A stretch of 64,000 bases of DNA from CBDDBX01 sp965225955 (lineage in GTDB: Bacteria > Acidobacteriota > Aminicenantia > UBA2199), in contig CBDDBX010000032.1 of NCBI GenBank assembly GCA_965225955.1, positions 62,001 to 126,000 of the forward strand, written 5' to 3'. A program made the translations under genes and the position numbers. This document shows positions 7,226 through 15,674 of the stretch, piece by piece. Each line of letters begins with the position of its first letter. Position 1 is the first letter of the stretch. A model generated the notes under the pieces. It saw only the letters and a program-made list of their open reading frames with translations. It was not told the DNA's origin and searched no databases.

Positions 7226-8701
7226 ATGGAAGACCATTTTAAGATAAGGTTGGAGAAACTAAGAAAAATTGAAGAGCTGGGAGTTGAAATCTACCCTCAC
7301 TCTTTTAACAGAACTCATTCAATATCACAGATTATTGGAGAGTGCAGTGAAAAAAGTGCAGAAGAACTTGAACAGAATGAGATCAATGTATCTGTTGCAG
7401 GACGTATTCTTGCTATAAGAAAAATGGGTAAGAGTGCTTTTCTGCACATCTTTGATGGTGATAAGAAGATGCAGATCTATATCAAGAAAGATATGGTATC
7501 TGAAACTGATTTTGCAGTATACAAACTTCTTGATATCGGGGATATTGCGGGTGTTGAAGGTAAGATGTTCAAAACTCACAGTGGAGAACTTACAATAGTT
7601 GTTTCAAAACTCACATTCCAGGCGAAATCTTTCCATCCTCTTCCAGAGAAGTGGCATGGTCTTCAGGATAAGGAACTGAGATACAGACAGAGATATCTGG
7701 ATCTTATTGTAAATGATAAAACAAGATCAATTTTTAAACTGAGATCCCAGATTATTCAGCTTATCAGAATGTTCTTCTACGATAATGATTATCTTGAAGT
7801 TGAAACTCCTATGACTCAGCCTGTAGCTGGTGGTGCATCTGCTAAACCTTTTATTACTCACCACAATGCACTGGATATAGATCTCTATCTGAGAATCGCT
7901 CCTGAACTCTATCTGAAGCGTCTGCTTGTTGGTGGTATGGAGAAGGTTTTTGAACTTAACAGAAACTTCAGAAATGAAGGTATCGATATGAACCATAATC
8001 CTGAGTTCACTATGATTGAGTGGTATCAGGTTTATAATGATTTCAATGCAAACATGGAACTTACAGAACAGCTTTTTGAAAAACTGAATGAAAAGTTCCT
8101 GAATGAAGATAAGAAAATTGTATGGCAGGACAGAGAGATCTCAATGCAGACTCCATTCCGCAGAGCTAAGTTTATGGATCTTATTTCTGAGAAAGCAAAA
8201 GTAGATAAAGAGATTCTGTGGGATGAAGATAAACTGAGAAACCATATTAAAACAAACTATAAGAATGAAGAGTGTCCTCCTACTTTTGGTAAGATGCTGG
8301 ACTTCCTTTTTGATAAACACGTAGAGGATTCACTGTATGAGCCTATTTTTGTAACTCACCATCCAAAACTTCTTTCACCTCTGTCAAAACCATGTAAAGA
8401 AGATCCAAGGGAAACAGAAAGATTCGAACTGTTTATTGGTGGTATGGAACTGGCAAACGGATATTCAGAACTTAATGATCCTATTGATCAGAAAGAGAGA
8501 TTCCTTGAACAGGTTAAAGATAAAGAGAAAGGTGATGATGAAGCTCAGGCGATAGATAATGATTTTGTAACAGCTCTTGAGCATGGTATGCCTCCTGCAA
8601 CCGGTGAAGGTGTGGGGATTGATCGTCTGGTAATGATCTATTCAGGTGCTCCAAATATCAAAGAGGTAATTCTGTTCCCGGCTTTAAGACCTAAAGAATG
8701 A
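7226..8701 (+). CDS. lysS: lysyl-tRNA synthetase, class II
   Basis: LysS attaches lysine to tRNA-Lys. The 491-residue protein has the N-terminal OB-fold anticodon-binding domain (about 55-145) and the class II catalytic domain with motif 1 (FFYDNDYLEVETPMTQP), motif 2 (NRNFRNEGIDMNHNPEFT) and motif 3 (GEGVGIDRLVMIYSG). Length and motifs fit a complete bacterial LysRS. The AGTGAGGTT site lies just before the ATG. Its stop overlaps the next ATG (ATGA), so the lipoprotein-export permease gene is translationally coupled to it, as in other genomes where lysS precedes lolC/E. Confidence 0.97.
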   Translation: MEDHFKIRLEKLRKIEELGVEIYPHSFNRTHSISQIIGECSEKSAEELEQNEINVSVAGRILAIRKMGKSAFLHIFDGDKKMQIYIKKDMVSETDFAVYKLLDIGDIAGVEGKMFKTHSGELTIVVSKLTFQAKSFHPLPEKWHGLQDKELRYRQRYLDLIVNDKTRSIFKLRSQIIQLIRMFFYDNDYLEVETPMTQPVAGGASAKPFITHHNALDIDLYLRIAPELYLKRLLVGGMEKVFELNRNFRNEGIDMNHNPEFTMIEWYQVYNDFNANMELTEQLFEKLNEKFLNEDKKIVWQDREISMQTPFRRAKFMDLISEKAKVDKEILWDEDKLRNHIKTNYKNEECPPTFGKMLDFLFDKHVEDSLYEPIFVTHHPKLLSPLSKPCKEDPRETERFELFIGGMELANGYSELNDPIDQKERFLEQVKDKEKGDDEAQAIDNDFVTALEHGMPPATGEGVGIDRLVMIYSGAPNIKEVILFPALRPKE

Positions 8702-9909
8702 AGTTTGAATTTTTCATAGCCCGTAGATATCTTCTGAAAGGCAGAAAGAACAGCTTTATCTCGACTATGTCCCTGGTTTCTGTACTGGGGATAACTATCG
8801 GGGTAGCGGCTCTTATTATTGCTCTGGCTCTTATGAATGGCTATCATAAAGAGATCAGAACAAAGATCCTCAGTTCAACTGCCCATATTATGATAAATGG
8901 CTTCATAGGTGAAGGTGTTAAGGATTATGAGAAAGTTGTAAAAGATATTACAGAAAATATAAAAGATATTAAATCAGCAGGACCTGTTGTCTATTCCATG
9001 GTTCTGCTGAAATCAGGGAATAAGAGTTCGGGAGTCTATTACAAAGGTCTGGATATGGAGTTGAAATCTGACAGCTCCTGGAAAAACAGAATTGTAGATG
9101 GCAGAAAACCGGAAACCAGTAAAGAGATTATGATTGGTCGTGCTCTGTCTGAAAAGATGCTGCTTATGAGGGGAGATAAAGTACTTCTTATTACTCCCCA
9201 GCATACTCTTGCTCCTGATGGCGTAAGACCTAAAATGCGTAAGGTCACAGTAACCGGGATATTTGAATCCGGTATACATGAGATAGACAATAATACTGTA
9301 GTTGCTGATCTGGCTTCAGCTCAGAAACTTTTCAAACTTAAAGAGAGAGTAAACTATATTCAGGTTTTTCTTGAGAACATCTTTGATGCAGATCGTGTAG
9401 CGGATGTAATAAGAGAAAGATATAAAGGGAAGTACAGTATCATTACCTGGAAAGATCTCAATGCATCTCTTTATTCTGCTCTGGATCTGGAGAAGACAAT
9501 TCTTTTCTTTACTCTTAATCTCATTATTGTTGTAGCATCTCTTAATATAATTGCAGGTCTCATAGTGCTGGTAGTTCAGAAAATAAGAGATATAGGAATT
9601 CTTCTTTCTTATGGAGCTACGGGAAAAATGATTAGCCGGATCTTTTTCATACAAGGTGGAATAATAGGCCTTGCAGGAACTCTGTGTGGAACTCTTCTGG
9701 GAACGATCTTTGTGTATTTTGCCAACAGATTCCAGCTTATCAGAATACCTGCTGAACTGTATCAGATGAGTTATGTGCCTTTCAGACTCGATATACTTGA
9801 AGTTGGAGCTGTAATTCTGACTGCAATGCTGATAAGCCTTATGGCAACAATTTATCCATCAGGAAAAGCAGCTGGTGTAAATGTTGTGGAGGCAGTAAAG
9901 AATGAGTAG
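8698..9909 (+). CDS. lipoprotein-releasing ABC transporter permease (LolC/LolE family)
   Basis: A 403-residue inner-membrane protein of the FtsX/MacB permease class. It has one N-terminal helix (about 21-44, within SLVSVLGITIGVAALIIAL), a large periplasmic region (about 45-265) and three C-terminal helices (about 272-295, 318-342, 365-388). The opening FEFFIARRYLLKGRKNSFIS is typical of LolC/E, which pass outer-membrane lipoproteins from the inner membrane to LolA. No lolD ATPase is adjacent, so the ATPase is encoded elsewhere. Which of LolC, LolE or LolF it is cannot be decided; only one copy is present here. ATGA overlaps at both ends show an operon. Confidence 0.9.
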   Translation: MKFEFFIARRYLLKGRKNSFISTMSLVSVLGITIGVAALIIALALMNGYHKEIRTKILSSTAHIMINGFIGEGVKDYEKVVKDITENIKDIKSAGPVVYSMVLLKSGNKSSGVYYKGLDMELKSDSSWKNRIVDGRKPETSKEIMIGRALSEKMLLMRGDKVLLITPQHTLAPDGVRPKMRKVTVTGIFESGIHEIDNNTVVADLASAQKLFKLKERVNYIQVFLENIFDADRVADVIRERYKGKYSIITWKDLNASLYSALDLEKTILFFTLNLIIVVASLNIIAGLIVLVVQKIRDIGILLSYGATGKMISRIFFIQGGIIGLAGTLCGTLLGTIFVYFANRFQLIRIPAELYQMSYVPFRLDILEVGAVILTAMLISLMATIYPSGKAAGVNVVEAVKNE

Positions 9910-11062
9910 TGCTGGTATAGATATATTTTGTAAGAAACATAAAGAGATTATAAAAGGCAGGGTTTTTGATCTTGTTACAGGTAGCTCTGTTATTGATGGA
10001 ACCGGAGAAGCTGTATACAGGAGAGTAAAAAAACTGTGTTCTGATAATATGAGAGCTTTATGGGCCTTGCAGCACGGTTTTTTTCTTGATAAACAGGATA
10101 ACATGATTCTTTCTGACTCTTTTCACTGGAAAGAGCTGGACGCATCTGTGTATAGTCTTTATGGGGAAAATCTCACACCTGAGGCTATGTGGCTTGATGG
10201 ACTTGATGCTCTTCTGGTGGATACCTTTGATGTCGGAACCAGAGTATATACCTTTGTTAACCACATGATTATGATAATGAAGGTGCTGAGTGGTAAAGAT
10301 ATAGATATAATAGTTCTGGACAGACCCAACCCACTTAACGGACTGGATTTTGAAGGCCCCGTAATAGATGAGGATTACTTCTCAATTGTAGGGCTGTTAC
10401 CTGTACCAATGAGACATGGCCTTACAGCTGGGGAATATCTCAGGTTTGGAGCAGATTATTACAATCTTGATATAAATGTGGAAGTTATAAAAGTACCGGA
10501 CTGGAACAGAGGCGATTATGCCGGTAATAAGTGGACATATCCTTCTCCAAATATGCCATCTTTTGCCACAGCAATGGTATATCCGGGAGCTGTTATGCTT
10601 GAAGGTACAAATCTTTCAGAAGCAAGGGGAACCACAAGGCCATTCGAATTCTGTGGTGCTCCATGGATAGATAATTTTGAACTGGCAGATTTTCTAAGAG
10701 CAGAAGATTTTTATAATTCCTGTTTTACTCCTATATTCTTTAAACCTGAATTTTCCAAGTTTAAGGGAGAGGTCTGTAAAGGTGTCTATGTAGCACCGGA
10801 AGATAGTTCTGCGAAGTTTAATAGCTTTGGTATCTTCTATGAAATTATAAGATTTGCTGTAGAGAGATATTCTGATAAATTCAGGTGGAGCGAACCTCCT
10901 TATGAATTCGAATACAAACGCCCTCCCATTGATATGATCTGTGGTGGCCCTCTCATAAGAGAGTCGATTGAGAAAAATATTCCCTGGAAAGATCTTGCTG
11001 AAAAGATACAGCCTCAACTCGAAAAGTATAGAAATACAATAGAGAAGTATCTGTTATATTAA
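9902..11062 (+). CDS. DUF1343 / NamZ-type exo-beta-N-acetylmuramidase family protein
   Basis: A 386-residue member of the DUF1343 family, of which NamZ of Bacillus removes N-acetylmuramic acid from the ends of cell wall fragments (GH171). Family motifs are all visible: DTFDVGTRVYTFVNHM, VLDRPNPLNGLDFEGP, PMRHGLTAGEYLRFG, SPNMPSFATAMVYPGAVM and LEGTNLSEARGTTRPFEF. Members I know are often secreted, but this one begins MSSAGIDIF with no signal peptide, so it may be cytoplasmic and act on recycled muropeptides. Start overlaps the upstream permease stop by 8 bases. Last gene of the operon; repeats follow it. Confidence 0.88.
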   Translation: MSSAGIDIFCKKHKEIIKGRVFDLVTGSSVIDGTGEAVYRRVKKLCSDNMRALWALQHGFFLDKQDNMILSDSFHWKELDASVYSLYGENLTPEAMWLDGLDALLVDTFDVGTRVYTFVNHMIMIMKVLSGKDIDIIVLDRPNPLNGLDFEGPVIDEDYFSIVGLLPVPMRHGLTAGEYLRFGADYYNLDINVEVIKVPDWNRGDYAGNKWTYPSPNMPSFATAMVYPGAVMLEGTNLSEARGTTRPFEFCGAPWIDNFELADFLRAEDFYNSCFTPIFFKPEFSKFKGEVCKGVYVAPEDSSAKFNSFGIFYEIIRFAVERYSDKFRWSEPPYEFEYKRPPIDMICGGPLIRESIEKNIPWKDLAEKIQPQLEKYRNTIEKYLLY

Positions 11063-11075
11063 GGATACAAAGAAC

Positions 11076-11377
11076 CCTTCGACTCGTTCCTCGTTCAGGA
11101 TAGGTGCTGTGTGGTTAAAAGCATCTGAGATAAGAAGCAGTAAGATCGTCATAACACGGACAAACAGGAACCTTCACAGACATACACAGACCAATAATAT
11201 GTAGTATTGTCGGTGTGGTTTGAAACCAGAAGATTAAATACTTTAATGCAACTATTGCTATTTTTGTGTAGTGTTATTCGAGTGTTTGTCAGTGAAGGTT
11301 CCTGTTTGTCCGTGTTAGTGTGGCGGTGCTCAGGAACAAAAAAATCTGTGTAATCAGCGTAATCTGTGGTTTGTGTT
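11076..11377. repeat. intergenic repeat site B with 35-base inverted repeat
   Basis: The 322-base gap 11063-11384 is almost wholly repeat DNA. The arm 11153-11187 (starting AACACGGACAAACAGG) pairs with 11282-11316 with 33 of 35 bases complementary, around a loop of 94 bases. Upstream lies the 27-base motif shared with site A (11076-11102, opposite strand). Downstream, 11343-11372 is a 9-base periodic run: ATCTGTGTA, ATCAGCGTA, ATCTGTGGTT. No gene is visible. The near-perfect arms suggest recent origin or selection to keep the pairing. Confidence 0.85.
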
Positions 11378-11384
11378 AAGGCAT

Positions 11385-12140
11385 TTATTGAGACTGCAGG
11401 ATTCTATTGAGTCTTTCTTCGGGGTGGGGATGAGTCATGAAGTATTTTGCTATTAATGGTGATTTCTCTTTATCTGCCATTTTCTGAAGGAAGCTTACTG
11501 CTCCATTAATGTTCCCATAATAGTTTCTTATTAGTTGTACAGCAAAATCATCTGCATCCTCTTCCTGGCTTCTTGATCTTTCCAGTTCAAGAAGATCTGT
11601 TATACCGGAGAAAGATATATCTCCATGGCCAATATTGAGAATTGACATTACTGTATACATTATCAGGGAACGCCCCAGACTTTTCATATGATCCCTGTTA
11701 TGGAAGTGGCCGGCTTCGTGAGCCAGAATGAAAGCTATCTCTTCTTCTGACCCTGTCTGTTCCAGAAGGCCGGTAAAGAACAGAATCGTTCCCCCAGGCA
11801 GAGCCAGGGCATTTACTGTTTTACTTTCCATAACCTGTACCCGTAGAGGAAAGCTCGTTTTGACCTCACTTTCCATAATAAGTTTATCAAGGAGCTTCTG
11901 AAGTTCTGCTGACCGCCGGGTATTCTGTTTGTAAGGTATATTTGAACTGAAGAGTTTTCCAAGGTTCTCTTCTACTGAAGAGGGGACATAGCGGGCAAGT
12001 ATACCCGCAAGGAGACCCGCAGCAAGATAGAGAAGAACTATTACACCGCACAGGGATGTGGTTAAAACCAGAGCTTCCTTCAGAGGATGCTTTTTTGAAA
12101 TATTAAAGTTCTCTTTAACTTCTACGGGTACATATTTCAT
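11385..12140 (-). CDS. membrane-anchored M48-family zinc metalloprotease
   Basis: A 251-residue protease with one membrane helix (about 24-48) followed by the M48 catalytic domain. The zinc site HEAGHFHNRDH is at about residue 140, and the third ligand is in RSRSQEEDADDFAVQLI, with the family pattern ALPGGTILFFTGLLE before it. M48 enzymes such as HtpX, LoiP and BepA degrade misfolded membrane or envelope proteins. The short single-helix form is closer to the periplasmic-facing LoiP/BepA type than to HtpX, which has four helices. It starts directly after the stop of the membrane YbjQ protein, so these genes are one operon. Confidence 0.88.
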   Translation of the reverse strand: MKYVPVEVKENFNISKKHPLKEALVLTTSLCGVIVLLYLAAGLLAGILARYVPSSVEENLGKLFSSNIPYKQNTRRSAELQKLLDKLIMESEVKTSFPLRVQVMESKTVNALALPGGTILFFTGLLEQTGSEEEIAFILAHEAGHFHNRDHMKSLGRSLIMYTVMSILNIGHGDISFSGITDLLELERSRSQEEDADDFAVQLIRNYYGNINGAVSFLQKMADKEKSPLIAKYFMTHPHPEERLNRILQSQ

Positions 12141-12602
12141 CTATCTTTTGTATGTTATCGCTGTACCGTAAGCAATAACTTCTACACAGTCGGCTCCATT
12201 CTGCTGGTAGTTACCCCCGATTGTTGAGGTTTCAACTCTCAGGTTAACAATAACGTCTGAATGTGGTGCTTTCTCTTTCATTCTGAGAATGGCCTCTCTT
12301 CTACCTCTGTCAATAAGAGTTTCGTAAGAAGTGATAGTGCCGCCAAAAATGTTCTTTAAACCTGCAAGGAATCGTTTGAAATAGTCTATTGATACAACAA
12401 CACTTCCTGAAACCAGTGCAGTGGATACAACTTCCCGGGATTTGTCAAAACTATGCTTAATATTTGAAACCGGGAGTTTAAGACCTGCTTTCTCTCTTGC
12501 TGTTATTGATCTGTAGTGCCTTTTTTCTGCAGCTGTTCCAAAGACATAGCCCAGGCACATCAGGAGGAAGAAACCTCCGAAATATATAAGATATAATTCC
12601 AT
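12141..12602 (-). CDS. YbjQ-like (UPF0145) protein with N-terminal membrane helix
   Basis: A 153-residue protein with one helix (about 3-22, LYLIYFGGFFLLMCLGYVFG) and a YbjQ-like domain from about residue 58: STALVSGSVVVSIDYFKRF, FGGTITSYETLIDRGRREA, then a C-terminal CVEVIAYGTAITYKR. YbjQ domains form small oligomeric beta/alpha barrels whose role is not established. It is a membrane-tethered relative of the gene just upstream; the two share LAGLKNI.GG and YGTA. It is followed immediately by the M48 protease gene. Confidence 0.8.
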   Translation of the reverse strand: MELYLIYFGGFFLLMCLGYVFGTAAEKRHYRSITAREKAGLKLPVSNIKHSFDKSREVVSTALVSGSVVVSIDYFKRFLAGLKNIFGGTITSYETLIDRGRREAILRMKEKAPHSDVIVNLRVETSTIGGNYQQNGADCVEVIAYGTAITYKR

Positions 12603-12613
12603 AACAGCACCGG

Positions 12614-12928
12614 CTATTCAACTCTGACAGCAGTACCATAAACATAAAGCTCTGCTGCACCCTGAGCTACAGAAGATGTAGCAAAACGGACATTAAGGAT
12701 TGCATTTGCTCCAAGACTGGCGGCGTGACTTTTCATTCTTTCAGTAGCTTCATTTCTTGCTTCCTGAAGAAGGTCGGTGTACCCTGCAAGTTCTCCACCT
12801 ACAATGTTTTTCAATCCTGCCAGAATATCTTTACCAATATGTTTGGCTCTGACAGTGCTTCCTGAAACAACTCCGTAGTGTTCTACAATTTCTTTACCAG
12901 GAACAGATTCGATGTTTGTAATAATCAC
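12614..12928 (-). CDS. YbjQ family (UPF0145) protein
   Basis: A 104-residue soluble protein with the whole YbjQ pattern: ESVPGKEIVEHYGVVSGSTV at the start, DILAGLKNIVGGELAGYTDLL in the middle, GANAILNVRFATSSVAQG and YVYGTAVRV at the end. Length is normal for the family. Function is unknown; some members are annotated as heavy-metal-binding because of structural similarity only. First gene of the ybjQ-ybjQ-M48 operon; GGAGATAA lies before its ATG, and TATAAT-like boxes lie upstream at about 12960-12975. Confidence 0.9.
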   Translation of the reverse strand: MIITNIESVPGKEIVEHYGVVSGSTVRAKHIGKDILAGLKNIVGGELAGYTDLLQEARNEATERMKSHAASLGANAILNVRFATSSVAQGAAELYVYGTAVRVE

Positions 12929-13010
12929 AATTATCTCCTTAAATTGGTTTGGTAAAGTAATATACTATTATAATTGGGTTTTTATTTAAATAATTATGAG
13001 AGAAAAGCAA

Positions 13011-13056
13011 CGGGGGATTCCCCCGCTTATGTTTCTACAATTTTGTTTGTAGAAAC
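13011..13056. other. two hairpins between divergent genes
   Basis: CGGGGGATTCCCCCG (13011-13025) and GTTTCTACAA paired with TTGTAGAAAC (13031-13040 and 13047-13056) lie back to back between the ybjQ and yigZ promoters. They are perfect stems of 6 and 10 bases. Both lie upstream of the yigZ promoter and could be an operator, or the end of a transcript. Confidence 0.45.
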
Positions 13057-13075
13057 GATGGAAAACGTCTTCTGC

Positions 13076-13104
13076 TTGACACTATTCTGAATGACAACTA
13101 GAAT
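13076..13104 (+). promoter_or_regulatory. strong sigma-70 promoter of yigZ, predicted leaderless
   Basis: TTGACA (13076-13081), exactly 17 bases, TAGAAT (13099-13104). The ATG follows after only six bases, so transcription should begin at or next to the start codon. No Shine-Dalgarno sequence is present. Confidence 0.8.
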
Positions 13105-13110
13105 TACATA

Positions 13111-13731
13111 ATGCAGGAAAGACCAGCAATATTTCATACTGTAGCTCAGAACTATGGCCCCGAAGAGTTCAAAGAGAAAGGTTCTAAATTTATCTCTTAT
13201 CTCTATCCGGTAAAATCTATTGAAGATGCAGATAATCAGGTGGCACTTCTCCGTAAAGAGTTTTACGACTCCACCCATGTATGTTTCGCTTATTTACTGG
13301 GTGAGGGAACAGAAGAGTATACCAGAGCCTGTGATGATGGTGAGCCTTCCGGCACAGCAGGTCTGCCAATACTTAATGAGATAAGAAGCAGGGAATATTT
13401 CAATGTCTTAGTTGCCTCAATAAGATATTATGGAGGTACAAAACTTGGAACCGGCGGATTGATAAAAGCTTATGGTAATTCAGCAAAGCTTGTACTGGCA
13501 GCATCAGTTCCTCATGAGATACATATTAAGGATAAGCGTAACCTTGAATTTCCCTTTACACTTACCGGTGAAGTTATGCAGGTAATAAACAGGTATGGAA
13601 TAGATATTCTGAATCAGGACTATACAGATAGCGGTACTGTAATGAAACTGGCAATACCTGTCAGAAATACCAGTGATGCTGATCAGATGTTATACGATAT
13701 ATCAAAAGGTAAACTCAGATTTAGTGAATAA
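13111..13731 (+). CDS. yigZ: YigZ/IMPACT family protein
   Basis: A 206-residue member of the UPF0029/IMPACT family. The N-terminal domain carries the hallmark motifs KEKGSKFISYLYPV, DSTHVCFAYLLG, DDGEPSGTAGLPIL and YYGGTKLGTGGLIKAYG; the C-terminal half is the UPF0029 ferredoxin-like domain. The eukaryotic relative IMPACT regulates translation by binding the GCN2 activator GCN1; the bacterial role is not settled. A strong promoter ends six bases before the ATG, so the mRNA is probably leaderless. Confidence 0.93.
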   Translation: MQERPAIFHTVAQNYGPEEFKEKGSKFISYLYPVKSIEDADNQVALLRKEFYDSTHVCFAYLLGEGTEEYTRACDDGEPSGTAGLPILNEIRSREYFNVLVASIRYYGGTKLGTGGLIKAYGNSAKLVLAASVPHEIHIKDKRNLEFPFTLTGEVMQVINRYGIDILNQDYTDSGTVMKLAIPVRNTSDADQMLYDISKGKLRFSE

Positions 13732-13752
13732 ATCCGGTTAAGAGGGAAAGAG

Positions 13753-13782
13753 CAGGAACTATAACCTGAGTTATAATTCCTG
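13753..13782. terminator. hairpin between convergent genes
   Basis: CAGGAACTATAAC pairs with GTTATAATTCCTG (12 of 13 pairs plus one G-U-type change) around a 4-base loop. It stands between the convergent yigZ and thioredoxin genes and probably ends both transcripts, although the T run is weak. Confidence 0.6.
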
Positions 13783-13795
13783 ATTATTAATAAGA

Positions 13796-14233
13796 CTATT
13801 TAAGTTTTGATTTTACAAACTCAACATACTCTTTCGGAGACATTGGTTCATAACCTATTTTATTGATTACTTTTCCGTCTTTCAGAAGAAGAATTGTAGG
13901 ATATCCCTGAATGCGGTATTTTGCTTTCATTTTAGTGTTATAAGTCATCTGAGCTTTTGATATTGGTTTATTTCTAGGGAAATCAAACATCAGAAGAACC
14001 AGATTTTTCTTAGCATACTTCTGGAAAGCATCTTTTGAGAGAATTTCTCCTTCCAGTTTAACGCACCATTTACACCAGTCTGAACCGGTGAAAAGCATGA
14101 AAATGGGGTTTCCTGTTGCTTCAGATTCTGCTACAGCTTTATCGTAGTCTGTGTGCCACTCTTCTGCTACAACACTACCTGACATGAAAGCAATGGCAAG
14201 TATCAGTAATGAGATTTTAATAAAATTTTTCAT
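13796..14233 (-). CDS. secreted thioredoxin-fold protein
   Basis: A periplasmic thioredoxin-like protein of about 145 residues. The signal peptide is NFIKISLLILAIAFMSGSVVAEE. The mature part reads WHTDYDKAVAESEATGNPIF, then the redox motif SDWCKWCVKLE (CKWC near residue 50) and the cis-Pro region GYPTILLLKDGK. This is the thioredoxin_7 / DUF255-like pattern, which reduces or isomerises disulfides in secreted proteins. I chose the ATG at 14231-14233, which has GGAGGAAA before it and starts directly with the signal peptide, rather than the longer reading frame that opens at 14281. Confidence 0.85.
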   Translation of the reverse strand: MKNFIKISLLILAIAFMSGSVVAEEWHTDYDKAVAESEATGNPIFMLFTGSDWCKWCVKLEGEILSKDAFQKYAKKNLVLLMFDFPRNKPISKAQMTYNTKMKAKYRIQGYPTILLLKDGKVINKIGYEPMSPKEYVEFVKSKLK

Positions 14234-14302
14234 ATTTTCCTCCAATCCAACTATTATAGCATTAATGTTTGTTTTTAACACTAAAAAAAGTAGCTGCTAT
14301 AA

Positions 14303-15658
14303 TTACTTTTCCTGTTGACTGTCATCATGCCAGTCAAGAATGAATTTTTTATAGGAAATATAGAATACATCCTCGAAGGCTTCAGGAAAAGCAACACCTT
14401 CCGATAGTTTATTAAGAAGATCCTTTATTCTGTACATTCCGTATCGGCGCTCAAGCCTTCTGACAGCAGAATAGCTTACTCTGTAGGCAATAGATACCGC
14501 TCTTGGTGGATAGCCGGGAAATCTTTTCTCCAGTTTGAACAGAGGAATATACTGTGGCATCTCCTGAACATCTCCAAGAGAAAAGTATTCTGCAAGTCCT
14601 TCATTAAGCCATAACGGGCATTTGAGAGTTATTTTGTGTATAAGGGCATGGGTATATTCATGAATAATGATACGTTTAAGGTTTGGTGTAGCTTTCGTTA
14701 AACCTTTAATTGGTAATCTGATTTTCCCATCATATACTCCACCAGCCCAGCCGGGAGCTCTTGTAACATCAAAGAAGTTTCTCTGATTGTATAGAATTAC
14801 TGTTAATCCTGTGCGGGGGTGTAAGCCAAGCCTTTTACCAACTTCATCATATGCATCTTCAAGAATATCTCTTATCCATAATCTGATCTCATCATGTTCT
14901 TCTTTACTGAAAACTATATTGAAATGTTCAGATTCTGAATCCCCATAGTTTTTCATAGCACGATTTTCACGTTTTATCTTATTTATTAATATGTTAAGAA
15001 GTTTATCCTTTTTTCTGGCAAGAGCTTTCCGGGCAAAACTCATACTCTTTTCCAGTTTATTCATCTCATAATATGTGAGAGCAAGAAATTTTTCTCCGTA
15101 AAACTGATCTTCTTTATTCAAAGGGTGCTTCAGTCCGTAAGTTATGTTATTTTCCGCCTTTGTAAATTTTCTCCGGGAAAACTGAACGATACCGATATAC
15201 AGGCGGCTGACAGGCTCCTGAAGATCCAGCTTCTCAACTATCTGAAGAGCCTTCCTGTAGTTGTTTTTGTTAACATATTTTATGGCTTTTTCCAGTTCCT
15301 TTCTTATATGCAGGGTCTTATCAGAGCCGGTGTTTTTACTGATTTCATCTCTATCTTTTTCAGGTAGAGGTTTACTGTAAGTTTTAAGATCGCTATTGCT
15401 GTAGCTAGCTTTTATAGAAGGAACCCGGGCTGGTTTTTCAGCTTTTTTCTTTTCAGTTATTTCCTTCTTATTCTGAGGTTCTGGTTTAACCTCTTCTGAA
15501 ATCTGTTTTATCTTTTCAGGATTGTATATCTGCTCTCTCAGAACAACAGATCTTCTGCCGGATACCATTTTTATAATTGCTGCAGTTATAACTGTCAGGA
15601 CTATTATAAGAAGAATGATGGATATTTTTTTTGAAACTGATGATGGTTCTTTTACCAT
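14303..15658 (-). CDS. membrane-anchored TPR protein with gluzincin (Peptidase MA-like) domain
   Basis: A 451-residue protein. An N-terminal helix (about 11-31) is followed by a Lys/Glu-rich linker, TPR-like helices (about 115-220) and a C-terminal zinc peptidase domain with IIHEYTHALIH near residue 333 and the third ligand in PLWLNEGLAEYF. This is the Peptidase_MA pattern related to M1 aminopeptidases, without the N-terminal M1 domain. GGAG lies before the ATG. It follows the phosphatase-fold membrane protein gene by 16 bases, so the two belong together. Substrate unknown; location probably periplasmic, tethered to the inner membrane. Confidence 0.82.
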   Translation of the reverse strand: MVKEPSSVSKKISIILLIIVLTVITAAIIKMVSGRRSVVLREQIYNPEKIKQISEEVKPEPQNKKEITEKKKAEKPARVPSIKASYSNSDLKTYSKPLPEKDRDEISKNTGSDKTLHIRKELEKAIKYVNKNNYRKALQIVEKLDLQEPVSRLYIGIVQFSRRKFTKAENNITYGLKHPLNKEDQFYGEKFLALTYYEMNKLEKSMSFARKALARKKDKLLNILINKIKRENRAMKNYGDSESEHFNIVFSKEEHDEIRLWIRDILEDAYDEVGKRLGLHPRTGLTVILYNQRNFFDVTRAPGWAGGVYDGKIRLPIKGLTKATPNLKRIIIHEYTHALIHKITLKCPLWLNEGLAEYFSLGDVQEMPQYIPLFKLEKRFPGYPPRAVSIAYRVSYSAVRRLERRYGMYRIKDLLNKLSEGVAFPEAFEDVFYISYKKFILDWHDDSQQEK

Positions 15659-15674
15659 GGTTCTCCGTTGATGA

